Assembly (NCBI GenBank): GCA_024734555.1
Contig: JANPWX010000449.1
Coordinates: 5,058,904-5,122,903, forward strand
Length of the DNA: 64,000 nt
Source of the DNA: Trochalopteron elliotii
Lineage: Eukaryota; Chordata; Aves; Passeriformes; Leiothrichidae
Direction of reading: 5' to 3'
Made by a program: the position numbers and the translations under genes. This document shows, piece after piece, positions 1 through 10,681 of the stretch. The notes beneath the pieces were generated by a model, which saw nothing but the letters and a program-made list of their open reading frames with translations, searched no databases and had not been told where the DNA came from. Position 1 is the stretch's first letter. Every line of letters begins with the position of its first letter.

Positions 1-2173
1 ATTATTTGGCTTAATTAAAACACTTTATTGGGCAGAAATTAACATTTCAGAGTGATGGCTGCCACCAGGTTTCCCACTGGAAGGCAGTGCTTAGGAGCTC
101 TCATAGATAAAAGCAGGGACGTCAGTTTGTGCCCTTCTACACTCAACAGTACTGTTTTTCATAAACTGGGTTCAAATACACCAAATCCAACTTTGACAGA
201 ATCAAATCTGACACTATTCATCAACAGTACCCATGGGTTTAATCTAGGATATTTGGCTGGGTCAAAAAGGGATCCAGGTTTCCTGGATCCACAAGGCCAT
301 CTCCTGGCATGCCTACTTTAGCCAGTACAACACCATAGACCCAACTATGCTGCCTTCTATCATTTGCCATCTTAGCCATGGTGGAGAAATTTGTCTGGTT
401 AGACCTGAAAATTTAGGGCATCTTTATCAAGTATCTTCCGTAGAACTAGCTGGACTTGTAAAATAAAGGAAGTAACTCTATACATTTTCCTTTTGTTTCC
501 AGTTAATAAAGTAAATTAAGTTAGTGGTATTCAATCCCTTGCAGCACTGAAAAGAGCAGTTTTGAGACAATGAGCAAATTCTGAGCACAGCTGGATATAC
601 AAAAGCATTCTTCTTTTCCCTCTAATGATATTTATTCTTTCTCTCAATCAGTTTGAAGCTCAAAAACATAACTGGGAAGAACTTTATAGTTTTGTGGAAT
701 TTTGTAATAGGTAGATTATTTAATGTCTGTAAAGTTCATTTCTGGAAAGCAAATGAACGAATTAATGAATCCCTTTGCCAGTATATGCAATGGCACTTCC
801 TTTACTGACTATTTTTCATGAGTTTTGTATGAGACAATCTGTGTGAGCTTATTGACATATAAAGGCATTTTCTTTCCAGCTTTTAAATAATCACTTGGTT
901 ATAAGCCCAACAAAGTTTTTGCCTTTGAACTTCTGTGGAAAACTTTATTTAGTGTGTGGCTGGAACTTCATTTAGTGTCTGGATTGTCAATTTTATGATC
1001 AAAATACTGCAATATTTTCTAAATTACATGAATGTTTGTGGAGGCCTCTACAAGAGAAGCTTCCCTCTTTTTATCTTTGCAATGTTTGCAGTAAATATTT
1101 TGTATGTCCAAACTACAGGCTTAATATACTGAAATAACTCTTCACAGCTTCCCAAGTTAGATTCCTGCATGTAACAGCTGAAATCTTAAAACTTTCTGAG
1201 CTAAATTGGAAAGTTTTCTCTGTAGCCACTCTTCCCCACACTGACTATTCAGTATGGAGCATCTGGCCTTCCTAAAATCAGTGGTTTCCTCATCAGAGTC
1301 TAACGCAATCTAATTTTAATGACGCAATAATCCAAAACTGTAAAATGCATCTATATTCTTTGATTCAGGTCAGGGCTGGCACTAAGATTAGTTGATATTT
1401 TATACTACTTCCTCATAGAAAAAAAAAAAAAAAACCACAAGATATTAATGACCCATCTTATTTTCAGGTGTTCTGTGACTTGTAACTTGGTTACAATTAA
1501 ATGCTCCAGGACTGATAGACAATTAGTCTTTTGAAGACTCCTCCACTGCGGTGGCTTGTGATAGACTCCACATCCCTGCATTAGATGCACTGCCTGAATC
1601 AGCCTCTAATCCTCAGAAATTGTCCAGCTGACCTTCATTGGGATAACATTTCAGCTCTCAAGCAAGGAGGGCAGGAAACCTTTGTTACCAAGTGTTAATG
1701 GAAGTTACTTCTGATTACATTCTATCCAACCTACTTTACACTTCTAAGGGAAAAAAAATAAACAAATAAAAAAATTTTCTGGCTCATAGGATAACTATTA
1801 AAAAGATTTTCATCATGATGAAAATGACCTCTTGTTAGCTATCTCCTAAAGAACAGGTTCTTCAAATTCTTTAAATAATATTTTGGTCCTGACACTTGGC
1901 TTGCCAGTCTGAGAATGAGATCATAATTCAGAAGTTGCCTCTAATTTCTTACATCTTTGTGTATATACTAAAGAAACAAGTTATCTGCAAATTCTCAGTG
2001 CATATCAGTCAGGATATTTTTCTGCAAAATTTCCCCTCTTATTTTAGGCCACTTGTGATGGTAAAAAGAAATCAATAGCAGTTGATAGCCATGGCCATTT
2101 CTAAGTTTATTGAATTCCTTTTTATGGGCACAAAGAACCCCAAAAATCCTTGTGGCCAAGCAGGTGAATGCAA

Positions 2174-2199
2174 AGTGCACATCCTTAGGGATGTGCACT
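2174..2199. repeat. Perfect 11-bp hairpin
   Basis: AGTGCACATCC and GGATGTGCACT are perfect inverted arms with the loop TTAG. It lies within the segment tentatively read as an LTR scrap. No function can be assigned. Confidence 0.8.
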
Positions 2200-2330
2200 G
2201 AGCCAGGCTGTGGTGAGCTGATCTTGGCTGGATACCAGGTGCTGACCAAGCCACTCTATCCCATGCAATCCATTTTCTGCACTTCCCTTCTGGTTCAGGA
2301 CAAGATCCAGCGTAAAACCTTCTGCTCTGG
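2180..2330. mobile_element. Possible ERVL-type LTR scrap
   Basis: The stretch with GAGCCAGGCTGTGGTGAGCT, GATCTTGGCTGGATACCAGG and ACCAAGCCACTCTATC resembles, from memory, a widespread avian ERVL-like LTR. No termini or target-site duplication can be seen and the downstream part does not follow the remembered pattern closely, so this is a weak call. Confidence 0.3.
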
Positions 2331-3238
2331 AACATTTCCTGAGTGGTGGCACCCAGTTCTGGTTAGTTGCCTCACCTTGTGGACCATTCTCAGAGCACAT
2401 CTTTGTGAAGAAGTCAGACTGCCAGTTGTGAAAGCCTGAAAGAACAATCTACCCTGAGAGCACAATCTTATCCTTCACCTTCAGGAAATTCTGTTGCAGC
2501 CTAAACTGTACAAAAAAATGTTCCCAGATTGTCCCATATTCAGAGAGTTTAAACTGAAGTTACACAACCTCCGCAGTTCAGGAATATTCATATAACAACT
2601 AGTCTGAAAATATCCCAAAGCATTTATCTTAGCTGTATTTTCTGAATCACTTCTGTGAATTTCCCTTCAGGGCACTATTGCAAAGGATATTTTTATAGCA
2701 GGTTTTTCACAGGTTCAGAATTCTGGGTTCCACTCAAGCAGTTGGATACACAATTTACAATTCAGAGCTCAAATTGTGAGGCTCAGGGTACTCAGGCATT
2801 CCTATAAACTGCCTGCAATTAGTTCTGCCCTCAGCTTGTCTTCTTCGTTGATGTTTCAGGGGAGGATGAATTTCTTAAACACTGATTTGCAGTTTATTAA
2901 CCTTGACACCTTCTCATCCTGACCTAAAATCTTCCAAGGCTTTTAAAATTCTTGTTCTGTCCCTTCCTTGGTGGGAATGCTCTTGTTCTCAGACAAAGAG
3001 AGATAGTATCTGAGAAATACCCTATTATTTTTTTTTCTTTTCAGTTTCTTCATTTAAGAAAAAAAATCAGGAGGTCTGTGTGTGAATGAAAATTGGGATC
3101 ATACTTAGTGGGAACCTTGAAGAAGCTTTTAAAAGCTGTAGCTCTTTCTTCACATAGATGAAATTATACAGTACTTATATTTCAAACAATCTTGGCATGA
3201 AACAGTCACATCTTCATCAGAGTTTCTATATTCAGAAA

Positions 3239-4036
3239 ACCATAGAATCACTGAATATGCTGAGTTGGAAGGGACCCATCATGAATATTAAGTCCAACTC
3301 CTGGCCCTGCACAGGACCATCCCCAAGAGTCTCACCACGTGCCTGAGCACACTGCCCAAACACTTCTTAAACTCTGCCAGGCTGGTGCTGCGACCACTTT
3401 CCTAGGAAGCCTGTTCCAGTGCCCAAACACCCTCTGGATGAAGAACCTTTTTTCTAATGTCCAACCTAAACCTCTCCCAACTCAGCTTTGTGCCTTTTTC
3501 TTGACTCCAGTCACAGGTCACTGGACTGAAGAGATCAGTGCCTGCCCCTCTGCTTCTCCTGACAAGGAAGCTGCAGACTGCAATGGGGTCTCCCCTCAGC
3601 CTCCTGTCCTCCAGGCGGAACAAACTAAGTGACCTCAGCCACTCCTCACACAGCTTCCCCTCCAGACCCTTCACCCTTCTTTGGACACTCTCTAATAGTT
3701 CCATGTCTTTCTTATATTGTGGCATCCAGAACTGTCCCCAGCACTGGAGGTGAGGCTGCCCCAGCTCAGAGCAGAGGGGACAATCCCCTCCCTTGGCTGG
3801 CTGTGATGCTGTGCCTGATGCCCCCCAGGACAGGGTTGGCCCTCCTGGCTGTGAGGGCACTGCTGCCTCATGTCCAACTTGCCACAGACCAGGATGCTCA
3901 GGTCCCTTTCCACAGTGCTTCTCTGCAGCCTCTCATTCCTCAATCTATACACACAACCAGGGTTGCCTGGTCCCACGTGCAGAATCTGGCACTTGCACTT
4001 ATTAAACTTCAAATGGTTCACAGGGCCAGCCCTCTA
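3239..4036 (-). mobile_element. CR1 LINE, 5'-truncated, 3' part of ORF2 plus 3' UTR
   Basis: Reading on the minus strand, the segment contains degenerate CR1 reverse-transcriptase C-terminal motifs. CKCQILHVGPGNP, KKDMELLESVQRRVKGLE and RLRGD...FRLDIRKK are visible in frames broken by frameshifts. The plus strand begins with CATAGAATCAC, the complement of the ATTCTATG octamer that ends avian CR1 elements, so the 3' end is at about 3239. It is non-autonomous and dead. It lies in sense with the GUCY1A2 transcript. Confidence 0.93.
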
Positions 4037-5393
4037 ATTTTAATTAAGAAATGGTGATTGCTCATCTCTCCCATTTGATCTAATGGAGACTTGCTATTGC
4101 AGCATTGTTTGTTGCAAAGCCCTCTATACGGAGTGCATGTTTTCCATGACGATTCTTAACTCCTTCCATGGCCACAGTTTTTCCCTCCATCTCTCAGGGA
4201 TGTCAGACTTCTGTACTTTTCAGTGGATTGCTGGATCCACTGAAAGCACCCACTCAGAACTAACTTCAATGTGAACTTTTGGTTTGTATAGACCAAAAAT
4301 GAATAACAATGAAGAAAATATATAATGCTCTAAGAGAAATATAATGCTCTATAGCAAAGGAGACTCTGCACTTCATTCCTAAACATAGTATGCACCATGC
4401 AAAGCACATTGGCCAGGTAAATCTTCCATAAATGCTATCTTTCCCAGGGAAAGATACCAACAAAAGAAAAAGGTTCTTTCTGCCCTAACTCTAAAAGTAC
4501 TGTAAAACTTTTAGTTAATCTTGTTTACATCACCCCATTAATTGGTATAATTAGGAAAATGTAATTTTTATGGCTTTCCAAACAGCCTATGAGAAGACTG
4601 TCTCCTGTTGGACTGTTGCTCCCTTCCTCTCTGGCAATAAGTGTTGCTTGCTTTGCCAGCTGGGCATCTTCTTGATAACATAAACCAGCTCATTTGTTTC
4701 CATATGAATACTGATAATAAATTATCACCGCACTCACTGGACATTTTGGAAGGCTGCTCTTAAAGTACTCTGTATGAACATACGAATTTGCTATAGTAAT
4801 GCTAAAAATCAGTGCACTTGGTTCTAAACTTCAGCAGGTTTGAATTTCTCCCTCAGTTTCTGTGCACGCCATAAACATAAGGAGACTGGGAAAAAAACCC
4901 AGACTATATCTCTACCTAATTAATTGCACAGTGCATTTATTACTTTTTAAACTACGGAAGTTAGTGCACTGGTGTTTCTTCTTCATATAGGTCAGCTGTG
5001 GTAAGGTTACGAAAGGGCTAGTCATGATTTTTAATGGCATATGTTGCATACCACATGCAGCTCAGCTTGCTGAGTGTCAATCTCTGACCTTTAATACTTT
5101 TCTTTCTCACCCACCTAAGCAAAAAGAATACTGCGTTTCTGCTCTCTGTTTGGGACGTCAGAGGCTCAGTGCACAGGTTTGCTACTAGAAGGCCTCAGGC
5201 TTTACACTGATGTAACAGTGCTGGCCTCAGGACCTGCCTGGATTTTTCCAGGCTTGAGTTTTTTGCAGTTTTAAAAGTTGTGTGGCCAACTTTTGCCTAA
5301 ACATGTTTTAGCCTTAGATTAGCTGTGTGAAACTGTGAGATGACATACACTATCAACTACTGGACAGTGATCTAGCACAGCTATTCTGTGTAG

Positions 5394-5427
5394 AGTGAAC
5401 CTTGAACAAAAGTGAACCTTGAACAAA
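5394..5427. repeat. Perfect 17-bp tandem duplication
   Basis: AGTGAACCTTGAACAAA occurs twice head to tail with no mismatch. It is intronic and has no apparent function. Confidence 0.95.
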
Positions 5428-8400
5428 AATACAGTGTCACAAAGCACAAGCACAAACACCAGAGGCCCAAGGACCAGTCACAAAACACAGTAACTATGAA
5501 GGCGCAGCCTCACAGAAGCAGGTGACACTGGGAGCAGAAACCCAAGAAAAAACACTCCATTTTGACTACGCTTCTAAAATTAGACTAGCAATGAATATTT
5601 GTGCCCATGAATAAGTTGTATTCCCAATCTGTCCAAAACTAAATGGTCTGCCCACCTCTTGAAAACATACATGGTGAATTGACCAACATAAAAACAAACA
5701 GCTGAGACATCCTTTTTAAAGGATGCTGAGAAATAAAATCTGAAATAATCTGAAAAGACTCTTGGAGAGCAAGCCCATTGGTTTGACCACAAAAGGCATA
5801 AAAATATAGATGTATAGATAGCTATAACCTTTAGGAGAAATAATACATATAAACAAAATTAAACCTGTAGGAAAAAGAATTTGATAAGAACAAAAATCAA
5901 TAAGGAGTTTAAAGAAAAGTCTAATTGTAAATGAAAATCCCTGTGAAGAGAGAAGTATAGAAGCACTTCTTAATTACCTAAAACTTCTTTCATACAACTT
6001 TCTGTGAAAGAACTATTAAAAACCTACATCAGTTTTAATCAATTTTAAAGGCTGAGAAGCAAATTATGCAGGTGAACACACAATGACCTCACCCAGCTCA
6101 ATAAGGAGATAGACCTGGGTTGCCCTCCCTCCTAAATCAAGATAAAGATGTGGGATACAGGCTGTTCATCTTTGCCTAAGCTCAGGTCCCAGGTGCATTG
6201 CCCAGCATGTGATAATGGAAAGTATCTGTACCCACCACTGAGTGCTAGAAACAAATTCTCCACAAGAGAAATACATGCTGCAAAAGACTAGAGGTAGAAA
6301 GAAGAGGGGAAAAAAAAATCATTCTTAAATAGGAGTTACCTGACAAACAGGAATAACTACATTTATCTGATTTTGATAACTGCTTAGAAATCCCAAAGCA
6401 TGACATTGTAACACTACTAAGAAAACAAGACAAATGTGGGTATATTATATTAATACCTCATAAAAATCAATATTAAAGGCTGAAACAAAAATCTAAAAAA
6501 TATTAAATTTCTCTCCTGTGCTGAAGAGTCTCATAAATCTTACTGTGCTTCCTTCTTGACTATGAAAAACAGGGTAATTCTATTCAATTCAGGATAATGT
6601 AGATGAATTAAATAAACTTCTTTTCCTATTCGTTCCTGTCAATATGTTTAAACAAGGACCAGCCTGGGATGCTCAGCTTCCTCTCCAGTTTCCACATTTT
6701 TCGCTGGAAGTTTTACCAGTGCTATTCCAGTGATTCAATTTCACAATGCTCAGTGATGCAAAGCAAATGGGGCTCTGTGATCCTTGTGTCCAAAGACTTA
6801 TCTGAGTCAAGAGAACAGGATATTTCAAACAGAAGTGATGTTTCAGATTCAAAAAATGCAAAGCCCACCTTTGTAAAAGGCATTGTTTCACACATAGCAG
6901 AGCTCTGCCCAGGCAGGTTTAACTGGAGCAAGGCTGCCCCAAGCTCACTCTTGCTGCTAAGCAACAACCATCACACCTTGTACTTAACATTTTAGACTCT
7001 GACTCTTATTAAGGAAGATTAATTCCCTTCCCTTGAAGGGAAGTGGCTGTAACCAATAACAGGTATTCTGAAATGTGATCATTATTTGAATGCTGATGAC
7101 ATTTTATGATGCATAATCTTTACTGTAAAATGAAAGCTGGTATCCAGGACCTGCATGCTTTGTAAAACTTGTATCACAACTTCCATCAGGGGCCACACAC
7201 ATGATGATAAATGCCAGTAGTTTCATGTAATTGAAAATTCTGTTGTTCTCATACTGACTGCAAAATTATCTACTTTGGAAAACACTGACTCTTAGAAATA
7301 GAAATATTAACAGCAGTATTAACAAAGTGCACAACAGCACAGTATGATCAAATAGAAGCATTTAATAGAATGTAAAGTCAAATACAAATATATTTCAGTT
7401 TGTGATGAATCACTTTATTTATACACAATAAATATACACTCATACAAATTATACTTAAGAAAAGTTACATATGGATGCATCAGATCACTACTTTTTGATT
7501 TGGACATCACCAGGATATTATGTTAAATCTCACAGATCACTTTCAGAAACTCTGAATAATTCTGCCCCTTTGAGTATTTTGTAATTGTAGTCTCTTCTGG
7601 TCACTGTGTCAACAGTGTCATTTCTCGACTTCTTCCCTGTTTGTTTTCAAGCTTTCAACTATGCCAGAAGGTTTGGTTTGAAATCAGCTTTTCAAGTTGC
7701 CCCATGCACGTTCATTTTATCTTTTCACATCATTTCACAAGTAGTAGAAAATTGTTTCTAGCCCGATCATCACTACTTTTATCCACTCATCTTGAATGAT
7801 AACTGCATCACATTCAAACATATATATTCTTGCCATTTCTACTTCGTTTACCTGAAACCATGTGTCTAGCCTCTTACTTCCACTCCAGGTTCTCTGAATC
7901 AAGCACTGAATTTGTTCAGCACGTTAACAGCAGATTGTTTACTCGGTACAATAATGCAGATTAAAAATACCAATAATTCAGTATTTTGCTGTGTATCGTT
8001 TTGCAATTTTATGTTACAGCATTACTACATAATCAGTCACTTTTCTACCTTCTTCCCTTTTTGAAGCAACAGTCTACATTGATAACTTTCTACAAGGTAA
8101 GTACAGACATAAAGGTCATATAAGGTGAAAGTTCAGCCATCTTGAAAAAGATGACCCTATTCATATTGGATTTCTAGGATTAAAGGGAAGTGAAAAAACC
8201 TGTAGACCCATTTTTGATACAACCTGAAAGATATGCAGGGTGAGAAGATCTACTCAGGTTTTGGTACCTAGGACTTAGTAAGAATGCTCTTCAAGGTGAC
8301 TCACATTTGACCTGCCATGGGACAATATGCCCAGTGGTGGACAGGCAGAGATGAGACACAGCTAAAGAGAAGCCATCTTCTCTAAGCCACAATGTACCAG

Positions 8401-8518
8401 GAGTCAGAAAAAGGGCAGCACGAACCCACAGATTTCTAATAAGCTCCATACACAGGTCCTCAAACTAGCTTTCAGAACAGTCTTTTTATCAGCATTGTGA
8501 TGAAAAGAAAATACAGTC

Positions 8519-8660
8519 ACAGAACCATAGAATCAATGGGAATGGAAGGGCTTTAAAGCCCTTCTAGACCAACCCACATGCCATGAACAGAAACATCTTC
8601 AGCTAGATCAGGTTGTTCAACAATGACCACAAATTTGTCTCTCACAGAGGAGGTGCCATA
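8519..8660 (-). mobile_element. CR1 LINE 3'-end fragment
   Basis: The segment starts with AGAACCATAGAATCAATGGG, then GGAATGGAAGGG and a diverged stretch ending in AGATCAGGTTGTTCAACAA. This is the reverse complement of the CR1 3' UTR. The inner boundary is uncertain because of divergence. Confidence 0.8.
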
Positions 8661-10440
8661 TCACTCATAACCAAATCCAACACGAGCGGCACTGTGCCCT
8701 GGTACACAGAAAGTGACTCTGGCCCCAGCATGAAGAGAGTTTTGTGTGTCACAGGTCCCACAGACACTCTCTAATTGTATTTTCATAAAGCTGTCTAGCT
8801 CACCAGTTTCTGCTCTCAGGGACACATACGTGAGCAAGCAACACCATAACCCCAAGTGAAATCACTCCTCTGAACCACACTTGTGAAGCGCTAAGATCTC
8901 TCTTCTCTCTTCTACACTTGCAGAATATCTCAAGGTTATCTCAGGTTGAAGAATAGCACTTTATAAGAATTGACCCTGTTCAAGAACAGTCCAGATCCCT
9001 GTCACAGGGCCTTGGTCACCTTCTGCCAGACCACAAACTACCCACCAAAGGCCCTGCTGCTGTGTAATTTTTGTAACTGGAGCACAAATGGTAAACAAAA
9101 TTACAGTAACTATTCAAACAAGGTTTTAAAGGGTTCCTCCTACCCCACAGTGGATGACCAAGAGCCAAAGAGTGTAGAATGCTGTGTATGGAAGGTCCCA
9201 AAACCAATTTAATTTCAAATGATATCAAGTTCCAAACAGAAACTTCCAATATATTTATTGAATTTATTTTTATTTAAATGAAAATGTTTTCTGTAAACAA
9301 TAATAGATTGTATTTGGATAGATTTAGAGAATAATAGATTGTCTTTCTCTTCCATGTTACCAGACAACTGTATGAATCTATTTCTGTTCACTTTATGATA
9401 CAAAGCTTATTCAGTTATTCTACCTCTTGTTCAATTCGTTACACTTGCTTCATTCTCAAAATATGATCTCAAGTGAAAGGGCTTTTCAGAAGAATGTCAC
9501 TTTATGCACTAGTTTAATTATTCTTAACTTTAATTTCTCACTGATTCATATTTTAGAATAGCAGACACTTCAATACTTGGATGAAGAAATCCCATTTAAA
9601 ATTTTTATTTACATAGTTAGCTATGGGGAAAAGAATTGAGATTCACAGTTCTGAATAGGAGGAAGAAAGAAAAGCAATATTATTTGAGCAAATGTGTACA
9701 GATTTACCACACAGTCTCAAAAACTTACTTCAGAAAATTACTTCAGATACAGAACACTGGAAGATTGAGATATCCTGCCAAAAAAAAGTGAGTGCATCAG
9801 CTGTAATCTAAGCAGTAGAAATTCTAATAGTCAAACTGTCAAATTTGAACAATAAGGAACACCTTTTTTATTTAGGAGCTGTTCCTCATAACCAGATTTA
9901 ATCAAGCCTTCTCGACATTTGCATAATTTCTTCGAAATGCTAGAAATAATGCTTTGCCATTTTCAATCATTTTTCCTACATTATGAGAATGCTTCTATCA
10001 AGTGTGCCTTTACAGTGCTAAATTAGAAATTTTGTCTTCAAGAAAGCATTAAATCTCTTTGTAAACTTGGCCTTACTGGCAAAATTAGACTTCCTTCTGA
10101 GACAATGGGAGTATGCTTTCTTTCATGAACTGTGTTTAGTGGGTGGGACCCAAATGCTCAGTCAAAAGCTATAACAGTGCACAAAACTACGCTGCTTTGG
10201 GAGATATCTCCCACTTCTTCTGTTATGTATTATTTGAGGCAGGAATGGCTGGCTTTTCTGTTGTGCCTCCTTGCCTCCAATGCCTGACTTCTTTGCTCAT
10301 TCTAATACAAACCTGCAAACACAAGGCAGATAACCCCAAGCCATACCTCTTCCCAGCTGTCCTGATGCCCTACACACTTTCTACTGAATTTCATGTGTTG
10401 AGGACAGAGCATGTTACAGGATGGAACTGCAAACAGGCTG

Positions 10441-10540
10441 AAGTAAAAGCCACAGGAAAGGGTTAAGAGGACTTACTGGTAAGTGGTGGGAAGTAAAAGC
10501 CATAGGAAAGGGTTAAGAGGACTTACTGGTAAGTGGTGGG
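10441..10540. repeat. 50-bp tandem duplication spanning the GUCY1A2 exon-intron boundary
   Basis: Copies at 10441-10490 and 10491-10540 are identical except for one base (CACAGG against CATAGG near the start of each unit). The copy at 10491-10540 contains the last 14 bases of the 10527-10681 coding exon and its 5' splice site. The copy at 10441-10490 therefore carries a second set of the same exon-end bases and an identical GTAAGT donor, wholly within intron. The near identity indicates a recent event or an assembly duplication. Confidence 0.98.
10471..10476 (-). other. Duplicate 5' splice site (GTAAGT) of the GUCY1A2 exon
   Basis: This donor is the tandem copy of the authentic donor at 10521-10526, with the same surrounding bases (TTACCA before GTAAGT). 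Using it would lengthen the exon by 50 bases and place TAA directly after the completed Gln codon at 10528-10526, ending the protein before the C-terminal exon. Whether it is used cannot be told from DNA. Confidence 0.7.
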
Positions 10541-10681
10541 ACTGACATTGATGCGGCGTGGGTGGCTTCCTGACTCGAACTTGCTGGCAAGGGTGACGTT
10601 GTTCCCAAAGAGACAATAGCGCGGCATTCTCACACCAACGACGCCGGCCAGCACCGAACCTGAGTGGATGCCTATCCTCAT
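10527..10681 (-). CDS. GUCY1A2: GUCY1A2 internal coding exon: C-terminal half of catalytic domain (penultimate coding exon)
   Basis: This 155-base exon encodes 51 codons plus two bases, beginning [20 protein letters not shown] and ending NVSPTTY with a split Gln codon (CA|G). The class III cyclase motif [16 protein letters not shown] is present. Compared with beta-1, where Asn and Arg stabilise the transition state, this alpha subunit has Thr (VT) and Lys (SK) at those places, consistent with the usual division of labour between subunits (family knowledge). The acceptor is a pyrimidine tract with CCAG before ATG at 10681. The donor is a strong GTAAGT at 10526-10521, giving phase 2. The last coding exon should follow below position 1. 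The exon end and its donor lie inside a 50-bp tandem duplication, so an identical second donor exists at 10476-10471; see the repeat entry. Confidence 0.96.

Larger units (their letters stand above)
1..10526 (-). other. GUCY1A2: Last GUCY1A2 intron, partial
   Basis: The intron starts with the GTAAGT donor at 10526 and runs off the low end of the window. I looked for the residues that normally follow SPTTYQ (a PRSREELP-like and a GICYFLE-like stretch) on the minus strand and found no match, so the terminal exon and 3' UTR are probably outside. It contains CR1 fragments at 3239-4036 and 8519-8660 and a possible LTR scrap near 2200. An A16 tract lies at 1419-1434. The rest shows nothing recognisable. 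Confidence 0.75.

Noticed and set aside
3402..3860. Minus-strand open frame of 152 codons
   Set aside because: It is the decayed C-terminal part of CR1 reverse transcriptase, not a host gene.
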